DNA of 64,000 bases from Consotaella salsifontis (GCF_900167365.1 NZ_FUXL01000017.1:34958-98957); one strand, 5' to 3'. Counted from the stretch's first letter, positions 8,791 through 18,190 are shown. Translations and numbers: made by a program. Notes: generated by a model from the letters alone, not told the origin.

Positions 8791-9819
8791 ATGCGCATCC
8801 AGATTCTCGCCGCGACGGCTCTCGCCGCTGCCCTGCCGTTCACTCCGTCCACGGCCTTCGCCAAGGGCTCGCTCAACATGATCTGCGCCGCCGACGTGAA
8901 GTGGTGCGAGCTCATGGAGAACATGTTCGAGAAGAGCCACGACATCGATGTCAACATGGTGCGGATGAGTTCGGGCGAAGCCTATGCCCGCATCCGTGCG
9001 GAGGCGCGCAACCCGAAGACCGACATCTGGTGGGCCGGCACCGGAGATCCGCACCTGCAGGCGGCGCAGGACGGACTGACGATGGAATACAAGTCGCCGA
9101 AGCTGTCCGAGCTGCAGCCTTGGGCGCAGCACCAGGCGGAGGTCTCGGGCTACCGCACCGTCGGCGTCTATTCCGGCGCGCTCGGCTGGGGCTACAACAC
9201 CGAGATCCTCGACAAGAAGGGCGCCGAGGCGCCGAAATGCTGGAAGGACCTGACCTCCGACGCCTATCGCGGCGAAATCCAGATCGCCAATCCGAACTCC
9301 TCCGGCACGGCCTACACCGCGCTTGCGACGCTGGTGCAGATCATGGGCGAGGACCAGGCCTTCGACTATCTGAAGAAGCTCAACGACAACGTTACGCAGT
9401 ACACCAAGTCCGGCTCCGCACCGGTCAAGGCGGCGGCACGTGGCGAGACGGGCATCGGTATCGTCTTCATGCACGACGCCGTGGCGATGGCGGTGCAGGG
9501 CTTCCCGGTCAAGACCGTCGCACCGTGCGAAGGCACCGGCTACGAGGTCGGCTCCATGTCGATCGTCAAGGGCGCGCGCAATCTTGAGAACGCCAAGACC
9601 TTCTACGACTGGGCGCTCTCGGCCGACGTCCAGTCGAAGGCGGCCGAGGCGGATTCCTTCCAGATCCCTTCCAACAAGGACGCGACGGTGCCGCCGCAGG
9701 CACCGAATCTCGATGAGATCAAGCTGATCGACTACGACTTCGCCAAGTACGGCGACTCCGGGACGCGCAAGACGCTGCTGGAGCGCTGGGACCGCGAGAT
9801 CGGCTCTATCGCCAGGTGA
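8791..9819 (+). CDS. ABC transporter periplasmic substrate-binding protein (Afu/Fbp type)
   Basis: 342 residues with an N-terminal signal peptide (hydrophobic core then AFA, cleavage near residue 24). The mature protein is of the type often annotated as ferric-iron binding (AADVKWCELMENMF, TDIWWAGTGDPH, GALGWGYNTE). In this family AfuA of Actinobacillus binds hexose phosphates, not iron. GGAGG lies seven bases before the ATG. It heads the operon with permease, ATPase and a phosphatase, and is controlled by a LacI regulator. This points to a phosphorylated sugar or polyol as ligand (inference). Confidence 0.87.
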   Translation: MRIQILAATALAAALPFTPSTAFAKGSLNMICAADVKWCELMENMFEKSHDIDVNMVRMSSGEAYARIRAEARNPKTDIWWAGTGDPHLQAAQDGLTMEYKSPKLSELQPWAQHQAEVSGYRTVGVYSGALGWGYNTEILDKKGAEAPKCWKDLTSDAYRGEIQIANPNSSGTAYTALATLVQIMGEDQAFDYLKKLNDNVTQYTKSGSAPVKAAARGETGIGIVFMHDAVAMAVQGFPVKTVAPCEGTGYEVGSMSIVKGARNLENAKTFYDWALSADVQSKAAEADSFQIPSNKDATVPPQAPNLDEIKLIDYDFAKYGDSGTRKTLLERWDREIGSIAR

Positions 9820-9878
9820 TGCCGCGGGCCGGGTGGCAGTGTCGCCCGGCCACGACCCTTTCCGCATGGAGGTTGTCG

Positions 9879-12110
9879 ATGGATCCTCGCGTCCGCCGGC
9901 TCGACCTGGCGCTGCTCGTCGCAGCCGCCGCATTCCTGCTCTTGCCGTGGTACCGGATCGAGGGCGGGGTGCTCGGCTTCGGCTGGTTCGCCCGCTACCC
10001 GCTCGACGCCGAGATCGGTCCGGCTGTGGTGCAGCTGTTCCTGCGCGGCGCCTGGTGGCTGCTCCCGCTCGGCCTTGCCGTCGCCGCCGGCGCGGCGCTG
10101 CGCTTCCGGCGGCCGGGGCCGGACCGCGGAAGCGCGGTGGCGCTCGCCGGGGCGTTCGGCATCGGCTGGCTGCTTCTCGAAGGTCTGTCGATCGGCTATC
10201 GCGGTTGGAATTGGAGCGGCTGGGAGACGCTGTTCGGCCCGCTGGCGGAAGGGCAGCTGCCGCTCGGTCTCGGAGGCATGGCGCTGGCGCTGAGTTTCCT
10301 CCTCTTCATCGCCTTCGGCCTGGCCGAACGGGGCGTGATGCGTGGTGATGCCTTCGTCGTCGCTTCGATCACCATCCTCGTCGGCCTGGTCTCGACCTTC
10401 GTGCTCTATCCGATCGCGAGCCTCTTTATCGGCGCGTTCCAGACCTTCGACGGCTCCTTCGACCCGACCAGCTTCATCGCCAACATCCAGGATCGCTCGA
10501 TCTGGTCGCTCGCCTGCCTCGATTCCGAATATAGCTGCGGCATCGCCTGGCGGACGATGTTCCTGGCGATCGTCACCGGGCTCGGCACGACCCTGCTCGG
10601 TCTCGCTTTCGCGCTGCTCCTGACCCGCACGCGCTTTCCGTTCAAGCGGCCGCTGCGGCTGCTGACCATCCTGCCGATCATCACGCCGCCCTTCGTGATC
10701 GGCCTGGCGCTGATCCTCCTGCTCGGCCGTTCCGGCGTGATCACCCGCTTCGTCGCGGACTGGACCGGCTACGATGCCGGGCGCTGGCTTTACGGGCTCT
10801 CCGGCATTTTTGTCGCGCAGATGCTGTCCTTCACGCCGATCGCCTTCATGGTGCTGATCGGCGTCGTCGAGGCGATCAGCCCGTCGATGGAGGAGGCGGC
10901 GCAGACGATGCGGGCGAACCGCTGGCGCACCTTTTGGACGGTGACCTTCCCGCTGCTGCGGCCGGGCCTCGCCAACGCCTTCCTGATCGGCTTCATCGAG
11001 AGCATGGCGGATTTCGGCAATCCGCTGGTGCTGGGTGGGAGCCACGGCGTGCTCTCGACAGAGATCTTCTTCGCTGTGGTCGGCGCCCAGAACGATCCGG
11101 CGAGGGCGGCGGTGCTGGCGCTGATCCTGCTCTGCTTCACCCTCTCGGCCTTTCTCGCCCAGCGGATCTGGCTGAAGGGCAAGAACTTCACCACCATCAC
11201 CGGCAAGGGCGATGGCGGCCGGCACGTCGAGCTCGATCCGCGGTTGGCTGGGCTGGTCTATGCCGTCGTGCTGCCCTGGCTCGCCTTCACCGTGGTGATC
11301 TACGCCATGATCCTGTTCGGCGGATTCGTGCGCACCTGGGGACTCGATCACACGCTGACGCTCGAGCACTTCGAGAAGGCCTTCGCGTTTGCGCTCTCGC
11401 CGGACGGCATCCGCTGGAGCGGCGTCGCCTGGGATTCCTTCTGGACGACGATGGAGATCGCGCTGATCGCGGCACCGCTGACCGCGGCCGTCGGACTCCT
11501 GACGGCCTATCTTGTGGTCCGGCAGCGCTTCGCCGGACGGGAGGTGTTCGAGTTCCTGCTGATGCTGAGCTTCGCCATTCCCGGCACGGTGATCGGCATC
11601 AGCTACGTGCTCGCCTTCAACCTGCCGCCGATTGAGCTCACCGGCACGGCGACCATCCTGGTGATCTGCTTCGTGTTCCGAAACATGCCGGTCGGGGTCC
11701 GCGGCGGCATTGCCTCGATGAGCCAGCTCGACCGCAGCCTCGACGAGGCCTCGCTGACGCTCGGGGCGAACAGCTTCACCACTATGCGCCGGATCATCCT
11801 GCCGCTGCTCCGGCCGGCGATTGTCACTGCGTTGGTCTACAGCTTCGTCCGTTCGATCACTTCGATCAGTGCGGTGATCTTCCTGGTCAGCGCGCAGTAC
11901 AACATGGCCACCGCCTACATTGTCGGGCTCACTGAGAATGGCGAATACGGGGTCGCGATCGCCTATTCGGCGGCGCTCATCGTCGTCATGGTGCTCGTCA
12001 TCTCGGGCTTCCAGCTCCTCGTCGGCCAGCGCACGCTGCGCCGGCCCGCCGGGGCCGCGAAGTCCGCTCCGGTTCCTTCCCCCGCATTTTCCGAGGAGAA
12101 GCCCACATGA
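9879..12110 (+). CDS. ABC transporter permease, two fused permease domains
   Basis: 743-residue inner-membrane protein. Two BPD-type permease halves are fused, each with its EAA loop for the ATPase (EEAAQTMRANRWRTF...PLLRPG and DEASLTLGANSFTTM...PLLRPA). An additional hydrophobic N-terminal region of about 190 residues with roughly four membrane segments precedes the first half, making it longer than the usual FbpB/ThiP permeases of about 530-560. ATG 9879 has GGAGG six bases upstream. It overlaps the ATPase start by four bases. Confidence 0.88.
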   Translation: MDPRVRRLDLALLVAAAAFLLLPWYRIEGGVLGFGWFARYPLDAEIGPAVVQLFLRGAWWLLPLGLAVAAGAALRFRRPGPDRGSAVALAGAFGIGWLLLEGLSIGYRGWNWSGWETLFGPLAEGQLPLGLGGMALALSFLLFIAFGLAERGVMRGDAFVVASITILVGLVSTFVLYPIASLFIGAFQTFDGSFDPTSFIANIQDRSIWSLACLDSEYSCGIAWRTMFLAIVTGLGTTLLGLAFALLLTRTRFPFKRPLRLLTILPIITPPFVIGLALILLLGRSGVITRFVADWTGYDAGRWLYGLSGIFVAQMLSFTPIAFMVLIGVVEAISPSMEEAAQTMRANRWRTFWTVTFPLLRPGLANAFLIGFIESMADFGNPLVLGGSHGVLSTEIFFAVVGAQNDPARAAVLALILLCFTLSAFLAQRIWLKGKNFTTITGKGDGGRHVELDPRLAGLVYAVVLPWLAFTVVIYAMILFGGFVRTWGLDHTLTLEHFEKAFAFALSPDGIRWSGVAWDSFWTTMEIALIAAPLTAAVGLLTAYLVVRQRFAGREVFEFLLMLSFAIPGTVIGISYVLAFNLPPIELTGTATILVICFVFRNMPVGVRGGIASMSQLDRSLDEASLTLGANSFTTMRRIILPLLRPAIVTALVYSFVRSITSISAVIFLVSAQYNMATAYIVGLTENGEYGVAIAYSAALIVVMVLVISGFQLLVGQRTLRRPAGAAKSAPVPSPAFSEEKPT

Positions 12111-13216
12111 CCAATGACGACCTGCGCGGGTCGGTGCGTTTCGAATCCGTGCGCAAAAGCTTCGGCGCCCATGTCGCGATCCGCGACCTGTCGCTGACCA
12201 TCCGGCCGGGAACGCTGGTGACGCTGCTCGGCCCGTCCGGCTGCGGCAAGACCACGACGCTGCGGATGCTGGCCGGGCTGGAGCAGCCGACGAGCGGGCG
12301 CATCCTGATCGGCGGGCGCGACGTGACCGCGCTGCCGGCGAACGAGCGCGATGTATCGATGGTCTTCCAGTCCTACGCGCTGTTCCCGCACATGAGCGTC
12401 GCCGAGAACGTCGCCTATGGGCTGCGCTCTTCCGGACTCGGACGGAAGCCGGCAACCGAGAAGGCGGAGCAAGGGCTCGAACTGGTCGGCCTCGCCGGCT
12501 ATGGCGGCCGGCTGCCGAGCGAATTGTCGGGCGGGCAGCAGCAGCGCGTCGCGGTGGCGCGGGCGCTGGTGCTGGAACCGCAGGTGCTGCTCCTCGACGA
12601 GCCCTTGTCCAATCTCGACGCGCGGCTGCGCCGGCGGGTGCGCACCGAGATCCGCGAGTTGCAGCAGCGGCTCGGCTTCACCGCAGTCTACGTGACGCAC
12701 GACCAGGAGGAGGCGCTTGCCGTCTCCGACGAGATCGTGGTCATGCGCGACGGCGAGGCAGCGCAGATCGGTGCCCCACGCGATCTCTACGAAGAACCCG
12801 CCTCGGAGTTCATCGCCGACTTTATCGGCGAGGCCAATGTCGTCGCCTGCGAGATCCTCGGACACGGGGCCGGGCGGGCGCGGATCCGGATCGGCGGCTA
12901 CGAGCACGAAATGGCCGCGCGGCCGGTGCCGTCGGGAGCAGGGCGGCTCGCGATCCGCCCCAACGCGGTCTACCTGCGCGAGGCAGATGGCGGCTTCGGC
13001 GGCCGGGTGCTGAGCGCGGCCTATCTCGGCGATCACGTGGAATACGAGATCGAGACGGCGGCGGGCACGCTCTTCGTCACCGACCCCGCGGTCGAGCGGG
13101 TGCGGCCGGTCGGCAGCAGTGTCGGCCTCGGCCTCGCCGAGCGCGGCGTAGCGATCATTCCCAGCTCACCCAGGGGGGGCCGACAGGTCCCGCCTCAGAC
13201 AGGACGTTCAGCTTGA
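12107..13216 (+). CDS. ABC transporter ATP-binding protein
   Basis: 369 residues with Walker A GPSGCGKT, Q-loop VFQSYALFPH, signature LSGGQQQRV, Walker B VLLLDEPLSNLDA and switch histidine VTHDQEEA, then a C-terminal TOBE-like regulatory domain (about 270-350). It energises the double-domain permease. Its ATG overlaps the permease stop and its TGA overlaps the TTG start of the phosphatase gene, so the four genes form one operon. Confidence 0.9.
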   Translation: MTNDDLRGSVRFESVRKSFGAHVAIRDLSLTIRPGTLVTLLGPSGCGKTTTLRMLAGLEQPTSGRILIGGRDVTALPANERDVSMVFQSYALFPHMSVAENVAYGLRSSGLGRKPATEKAEQGLELVGLAGYGGRLPSELSGGQQQRVAVARALVLEPQVLLLDEPLSNLDARLRRRVRTEIRELQQRLGFTAVYVTHDQEEALAVSDEIVVMRDGEAAQIGAPRDLYEEPASEFIADFIGEANVVACEILGHGAGRARIRIGGYEHEMAARPVPSGAGRLAIRPNAVYLREADGGFGGRVLSAAYLGDHVEYEIETAAGTLFVTDPAVERVRPVGSSVGLGLAERGVAIIPSSPRGGRQVPPQTGRSA

Positions 13217-14046
13217 ACCAGACCGAGACCGCGCTCGCTGAGCGCTCCATTTTCGCGCGCGAGATCGCCCGCGAGGCCGGGCTGAAGGCGCTCGCCTTCT
13301 TCGCCGACCGCGCCGCGCTCACCATCGACACCAAGCGCAACGCCCAGGACGCGGTCACCATGGCCGACCGCCAGGTGGAACTCCTCCTGCGCGAGCGTAT
13401 CCGGGCCCGGTTCCCCGGTGACGGCCTGCTCGGCGAGGAGTTCGGGCTCGAGGAAGGGCGCTCGGACTTCACCTGGGTGATGGACCCGATCGACGGGACC
13501 AGCCCGTTCATCTTCGGGATGGACTCCTGGTGCGTCTCGATCGCTGTGATCGAGCGCGACCGGCCGGTGATCGGCACGATCTACGCGCCGGTTGCCGACG
13601 AGATGTTCGTGGCGGACCGGGGCGGGGGCGCGAGCCTCAACGGTGCGCCGCTGCGGCTCGGCGGCGAGGCGACGGTGCAGAACGGCATAGTCGGCGTCGG
13701 CGCCAGCCACCGCATCGCGCCCGGGGTGGTCGGGCGCTTCGTCGAACGGCTGTTGGAACTCGAGGGCATATTCATCCGCAACGGCTCGGGCGCGCTGATG
13801 CTCGCTTATGTCGCGGCGGGGCGGCTCGCGGCCTACTGGGAGCCGCACATGAACGCCTGGGACTGTCTCGCCGGGCTGCTGATCGTCGAGGAGGCGGGTG
13901 GCTGGATTCACGATCCACGGGAATGGCCGAGCCTCGAGGCGGGCGGGCTCGTGCTTGCCGGTGCGGCGGGGACGCGAGGGGACATGCTGATGTTGGCGGG
14001 ACTGGTCGATCAGCCGCCGGCCGGCCAACCGTGTTCCCCGTCATAG
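13213..14046 (+). CDS. Inositol-monophosphatase-family phosphatase
   Basis: 277 residues of the Mg-dependent IMPase superfamily, with metal-binding motifs GEEFG and MDPIDGT and the C-terminal WDCLAGLLIVEEAGG. Relatives hydrolyse inositol phosphates, histidinol phosphate or sugar phosphates. It starts at TTG, overlapping the ATPase stop by four bases, so it belongs to the transporter operon. The most economical role is removal of phosphate from the imported ligand or a close product (inference). Confidence 0.85.
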   Translation: MNQTETALAERSIFAREIAREAGLKALAFFADRAALTIDTKRNAQDAVTMADRQVELLLRERIRARFPGDGLLGEEFGLEEGRSDFTWVMDPIDGTSPFIFGMDSWCVSIAVIERDRPVIGTIYAPVADEMFVADRGGGASLNGAPLRLGGEATVQNGIVGVGASHRIAPGVVGRFVERLLELEGIFIRNGSGALMLAYVAAGRLAAYWEPHMNAWDCLAGLLIVEEAGGWIHDPREWPSLEAGGLVLAGAAGTRGDMLMLAGLVDQPPAGQPCSPS

Positions 14047-14331
14047 TAACGATGCGCCGCGGAGCTGTCGGCGCAATACACCTCGCAGCCGATCGTTATG
14101 GTAGCCGTTGTTGCCGATCGTCGAGAGAAGGGGCTGCCATACCCAGGGCTGGGACGCATGCGAAGTGACCGACGAGAAGTTGACGGTATGCGATCTGCCA
14201 AGAAGGAGCCCATGGCGACATACTGACCTTTGAGGCGAGCGCATTACGGAATTCGAGGTGAAAGCGGCGAAATTGCCGGGGCAGAGATAAGATGCCGGAC
14301 CGTTCATCCACCTGCGGGTCCCGTCATACGA

Positions 14332-14790
14332 TCACCGGGACAGTCCGAACTGGATCTCCACTCGGTGGTAAGGGGCGCTGAGGCCTCGCCAGTCATGATA
14401 GATTTCTCGACTCTCGCCGGACAAGACGTAGCGGGACATCTCAAGCTCGGCGAGCAGGGGAGCATAACCCTGCGTGAACAGCGACCGCAGCGAGCCCTGA
14501 TGCACTGCACTGGCGACCATGATCGGCGCCAGACGGCACAGCTCGATCGTTCCTTGGTATTGGGCGGGCTTTTCCACTGGTAGGCAAATCGCCCAATCAA
14601 AATACGACCTGCCTTCCTTGGGAAGGTTGTGAGAGACAAACATCCATGGGCCGGCCACTTCCAAGCCGGCGTCTGCAACTTGTTGATCGATCAAAGGCGC
14701 ACACTCGGCCGCTGCTTGCTTGACGTCGGGAATGCGCAATCTCCGAGTGATACCCAGGACCCACATGTCTACAGTCTCTTTTATGTCCAC
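14332..14790 (-). CDS. GyrI-like / AraC effector-binding domain protein
   Basis: A 152-residue stand-alone protein that looks like the GyrI-like small-molecule-binding fold (repeated SHS2 module): paired halves, a central FDWAICLPV strand, HQGSLRSLFTQGYAPLLAELE helix and the family's typical C-terminal strand ending VEIQFGL. There is no DNA-binding domain. The start is GTG 14790 with GGAG seven bases upstream. Such proteins bind cationic or hydrophobic drugs, or hydrolyse them in some cases; the ligand here is unknown. It is monocistronic. Confidence 0.6.
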   Translation of the reverse strand: MDIKETVDMWVLGITRRLRIPDVKQAAAECAPLIDQQVADAGLEVAGPWMFVSHNLPKEGRSYFDWAICLPVEKPAQYQGTIELCRLAPIMVASAVHQGSLRSLFTQGYAPLLAELEMSRYVLSGESREIYHDWRGLSAPYHRVEIQFGLSR

Positions 14791-15188
14791 CGACCTTCTC
14801 CTTTTGGGAGAGGTGGTAGATCGGTAAGAGATTTACGCCAACCGGGTTTTGAGAATATCGTTCTGTTTCGAGCAGGAAATCAGGTGTCGTTGGGAACGGT
14901 TTTGCTCGCGCGGTGTGGGCTTCCGATCGAACTTCCTGGCGCCGCGATGGCTCCCCCCGGCAAGGGGCGGAGCGGCGGTCTCGACCCGTCGTCGCCATTT
15001 CGGTTACCTGCCACCTCCGGAAGCTGACATTTCATCATTGGGACCTGATCGACTTGGTCGGGCGAAAGCTTCCGGTCCGCTTCCGGAGCAGATTGGGGAT
15101 AAGCTGCCACTCGCGATCGCAGTGAGCTTTGCCGCAAGCAACCTCAATGAAAGACAGTGTCCGAAGTAGGCAGCATGCCCTCCGGGAG
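14791..15188. other. Gene-free stretch between GyrI-like and HxlR genes
   Basis: About 400 bases without a convincing gene. All frames are short and show no recognised domain. It carries a copy of a CGGAAGCTGACATT motif at 15016-15029 that recurs in altered form near 18810. Otherwise nothing is recognised. Confidence 0.4.
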
Positions 15189-15581
15189 CTAAATTTCCTC
15201 CTCCACCCCTCCGTTCGCTCTCGATTTGTCATAGGCACGCTGCGCTTTTTCCATCGCTGAGCCGTTGGCGAGCGACCAGTTGTAAAGGGCAGCAAAGGGG
15301 TCGCGTAGCGAGCAACCAAGATCGGTAATTGTATACTCGACGCCGATCGGCTGCGTCGGCAGGACCTTGCGACTGATCAGGCCGTTGCGCTCCAGACGCT
15401 TCAATGCCTCGGACAACGCCTTATGGGTAATGCCGTCGAGGCGGCGCTTGAGGTCGTTGAACCGCGCCGGCCGCGTACAGAGGACGCTCAGGATCAGCAC
15501 CGTCCACTTGTTGGCGATATGTTCGAGGATCGGCCGCGTCGAGGTGACATCAAGCGGCAGTTCGAGCACGTCTTTGGACAT
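15189..15581 (-). CDS. HxlR-family transcriptional regulator
   Basis: 130-residue winged-helix regulator of the HxlR type (ILEHIANKWTVLIL, RFNDLKRRLDGITHKALSEALKRLERNGLI, GVEYTITDLG). ATG 15581 has GGAGG nine bases upstream; an in-frame start at 15602 adds seven residues. It is divergent from an SDR gene, the usual arrangement for HxlR proteins that sense quinones, aldehydes or other electrophiles and induce the neighbouring oxidoreductase. Confidence 0.88.
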   Translation of the reverse strand: MSKDVLELPLDVTSTRPILEHIANKWTVLILSVLCTRPARFNDLKRRLDGITHKALSEALKRLERNGLISRKVLPTQPIGVEYTITDLGCSLRDPFAALYNWSLANGSAMEKAQRAYDKSRANGGVEEEI

Positions 15582-15677
15582 CGGTATACGCCTCCATATC
15601 AAGGCACCGAACGGTGCGTTCTTGTGATTAGATATAGGAGATATACCTTTCTGTCATCACCAGCTATGTGAGGACAG

Positions 15678-16403
15678 ATGAGCAGACTTTCAGGGAAAAT
15701 CGCGGTCGTCGTCGGCGGCCATGGGGGCATCGGCGGCGCTATCGCGGAGCGGTTCGCGGCGGAAGGGGCCACAGTTTACGCCACCAGTCGTCGCGCCGAG
15801 GAGGGGGAGGTCGAGCTTGGGGCTGGCAGGCTACGCACGCGCCGCGTCGATGCTGCCGACTTGGCGGCGCTCGGTGCCTTCTTCGAGGCGGTGGGCAGTG
15901 AGGCCGGACGGGTGGACGTGCTCGCGGTCAACGCCGGCATATCCGAGTTCGCGACCCTCGACGGGATCAGCGAGGATCATTTCGACCGGACCTTCGACCT
16001 CAACGTCCGTGCATTGCTGTTTGCCGCCAAGGCTGCGACGGCGATCATGCCGGATGGTGGCTCGATCGTGTTGGTGGGCTCGATCGCGGACGCGATCGGA
16101 ACCAAAGGCTACGGCGTTTACGGGGCAACCAAGGCCGCCGTGCGCTCTTTCGCGCGGACCTGGGCCAACGAGCTGGCGCCCCGCAACATTCGCGTCAATG
16201 TCGTCGCGCCGGGACCAACCGATACCGCCATGATGGCGGCAGCCTCTGACGAGGTGCGCGAGGCACTGTCGAAGCTGATTCCGCTCGGCCGCATGGCTCG
16301 GGCCGAGGAAGTGGCCTCGGCCGCGCTGTTCCTTGCCAGCGACGAAGCGAGCTTCATCACCGGAGCCGAGCTGCCGATCGACGGCGGCATGGCGCAGATC
16401 TGA
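15678..16403 (+). CDS. SDR-family NAD(P)-dependent oxidoreductase
   Basis: 241-residue classical short-chain dehydrogenase. Motifs are the cofactor glycines GGHGGIGGA, NAG (VNAGIS), the catalytic Ser in LVGSIAD, YGATKAA (Tyr and Lys) and the C-terminal ITGAELPIDGG. Substrate is unknown. It is divergent from the HxlR regulator, which probably controls it. Confidence 0.9.
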   Translation: MSRLSGKIAVVVGGHGGIGGAIAERFAAEGATVYATSRRAEEGEVELGAGRLRTRRVDAADLAALGAFFEAVGSEAGRVDVLAVNAGISEFATLDGISEDHFDRTFDLNVRALLFAAKAATAIMPDGGSIVLVGSIADAIGTKGYGVYGATKAAVRSFARTWANELAPRNIRVNVVAPGPTDTAMMAAASDEVREALSKLIPLGRMARAEEVASAALFLASDEASFITGAELPIDGGMAQI

Positions 16404-16627
16404 GCTTTCCTGCCTGCCAATGCCACGGCGTGGCCCTGGCAGGCGGTCGGTCTCCTCGACATGACCGCCTTCATCGACTGGTGGAGGGCCGCTCAGGGAT
16501 CGGGGCGCTGCTCGTCGAGCGCCTCGATCCCCGCCAGACCGTCGGTGACGGTCTCCGTCAATTCGATGATCACGCGGCGTGCGACGGGGCCTGCAAAGCA
16601 AGCAAAATGGCCAGCGTTCCCCTGCGG

Positions 16628-17035
16628 TCAGATCTGCGAAGCTGGTTTGCCGGCGCGCAGCGGTGCCAAAATGTGCCGCTCGACCAGCTCGGGCGCCCAC
16701 TGGACGTACTCGACCACGCTGCCGTCCGCGTGCTTCATATACATCATTCGTCCGGTCGGGATGGTGTGGATGTCGCGCACCACGGACGCGCCGCTCGCGA
16801 GAAGCTTGGCCTTGGCATCGTCAATATCCTCTACGATCCAAGGCCCGAAGGTTCCGCGGATCGGCGCCAGCGCCTCGTCCGTTCCGCCGATCACGAGCAC
16901 GTCGCCAATGCCGACGAGGGTCAAGGGGGCGTAGTTTAGCCTGAGATGCGGCTCCCTGCCGTGGACCGCCTTGAGCGTTGCCACCGTGGACTCGAGGTCC
17001 GTCGTGAAGACGCGGGTGTAGGTCTTGAGGATCAT
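16628..17035 (-). CDS. VOC-family (glyoxalase-like) protein
   Basis: 135 residues with the vicinal-oxygen-chelate fold pattern: an N-terminal strand KTYTRVFTTDLESTVATLK and a C-terminal half TGRMMYMKHADGSVVEYVQW. The glutamate near the C-terminus matches the usual metal ligand, while the other ligands are not obvious. Function unknown; possibly isomerase, dioxygenase or binding protein. It is on the same strand as, and 161 bases downstream of, the EthD gene. Confidence 0.7.
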   Translation of the reverse strand: MILKTYTRVFTTDLESTVATLKAVHGREPHLRLNYAPLTLVGIGDVLVIGGTDEALAPIRGTFGPWIVEDIDDAKAKLLASGASVVRDIHTIPTGRMMYMKHADGSVVEYVQWAPELVERHILAPLRAGKPASQI

Positions 17036-17196
17036 GAAGATGCCTTCTCAGAGAAAAGTCGTAATCCGACCGGGCCGGACCGTCCCGACCCAAGCCGGAT
17101 CGCTGACCAGAGCGCGTCGGCCACGCCGCCCGCCTGTCCTTCGCGCGGACGAGATTCGGCGGCGCTACGGCCCTTCCGCAGAGAGGATGCCCCGGC

Positions 17197-17880
17197 TTAG
17201 CGCAGGAACCGCTCCGAGACCGCAAGCATGGTGACGGCGTGACCGGCCTGTGCGAGGAGCTCGTCGAATGCGGGCCGATCGGCGTCCACGCCGTCTTGGA
17301 ACGCCGTCAGGGTGGGCCACCACAACTGGCGGGCGCCCAGGAACGGCGCGCCGTCGCTGTGCACCTCCGCGCTTGGCCGGTTCACCGCGTGACGCAGCGC
17401 ACCAATCCGCAGGCCGAGCTCGGCGTCGTTCGCGCCCGTCCAGCCGGGATTGCCATCGAGGTGCACGAACTGCAGGAGGTGGATGCTGGTCGGCCGCTCC
17501 AACACGTCCCATTGCCGATCGACCGCGGTGCCGGCGCCGATGGGGGGGCGGGAGACGATGACCTCTTCCTCGGTGATGAAGAAGATGACCCTCGGCAGGT
17601 CCTGGAACAACGGCTCGTCGGGGCGGATGTTGTCGACGAACAAGGGCTCGTCCACCAGGGCGGCGGCGTCCTTCGGGGAATCGAACGAGGGCATGGCGAC
17701 GCCGTCGTACTCGTCCTGACCCGGGCCGAGGCGGTCGGTATCGAACTGGTGTGCCTGGACATAGGTGAGCATGCCCGGGATCTGGCGGCCCAGGGTGCCG
17801 TGCGGGTGGCGCCAGTGGTCATGGAAGCGCTGGCGGTCGATGTCGGGGCGGCGGGGGAGGAGGGAGAAGAAACGGATCAC
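17197..17880 (-). CDS. EthD-domain protein
   Basis: 227 residues. The N-terminal hundred (FFSLLPRRPDIDRQRFHDHWRHPHG...QAHQFD) is an EthD/dimeric alpha-beta barrel domain, known from ethyl tert-butyl ether degradation and related small enzymes. The second half appears to be a diverged repeat of the same fold (IHLLQFVHLDGNPGW...). Reaction unknown. It may be co-transcribed with the VOC protein downstream. Confidence 0.7.
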   Translation of the reverse strand: MIRFFSLLPRRPDIDRQRFHDHWRHPHGTLGRQIPGMLTYVQAHQFDTDRLGPGQDEYDGVAMPSFDSPKDAAALVDEPLFVDNIRPDEPLFQDLPRVIFFITEEEVIVSRPPIGAGTAVDRQWDVLERPTSIHLLQFVHLDGNPGWTGANDAELGLRIGALRHAVNRPSAEVHSDGAPFLGARQLWWPTLTAFQDGVDADRPAFDELLAQAGHAVTMLAVSERFLR

Positions 17881-17949
17881 GGAAAACTCCTGATTGATTA
17901 AGACTAATTGTCTTGATTTACTGGAGGTGGATGCGGTTTTTATTTTCGT

Positions 17950-18190
17950 CAGAATGAAATGACGAACAGGAAAAATTGATTGATCGATAGAATTACGTCA
18001 GTTCCGATAGGTGAATACTGGTCGATCATGTCGACGACGCCTTTGGCCCGCCGTTGGTCGTCGGCCGCGTGAGCCGCGTCCGGAAAGCTCTCGACGGCGC
18101 AGCTGCGCGTCATGGGGTCATGACGACGCGGTTCGCCAACTCCATGACGCCGATATGGAACGGGTGAAACAGGACATCGGTCGCGGTCAT
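17950..18190 (-). pseudogene. N-terminal fragment of an Old Yellow Enzyme family oxidoreductase
   Basis: From ATG 18190 the minus strand encodes MTATDVLFHPFHIGVMELANRV...VMTP and then a stop; shifting frame by one at that point continues PMTRSCAVESFPDAAHA and then RRAKGVVDMIDQYSPIG. Together they match the N-terminus of OYE/NemA flavin reductases (LFxPfxlGxlxLxNRivMaPMTRS, then a YYxQRAsaGLiixEgTqISP-like stretch). A one-base deletion near 18117 breaks the frame and the remaining 280 or so residues are absent. It is a decayed gene, not a functional ORF. Confidence 0.65.

Noticed and set aside
9732..12455. Minus-strand frame of 907 codons opposite the permease
   Set aside because: Composition is dominated by Arg, Glu, His and Gln, as is typical of an antisense shadow of a GC-rich membrane protein gene; no domain is seen.
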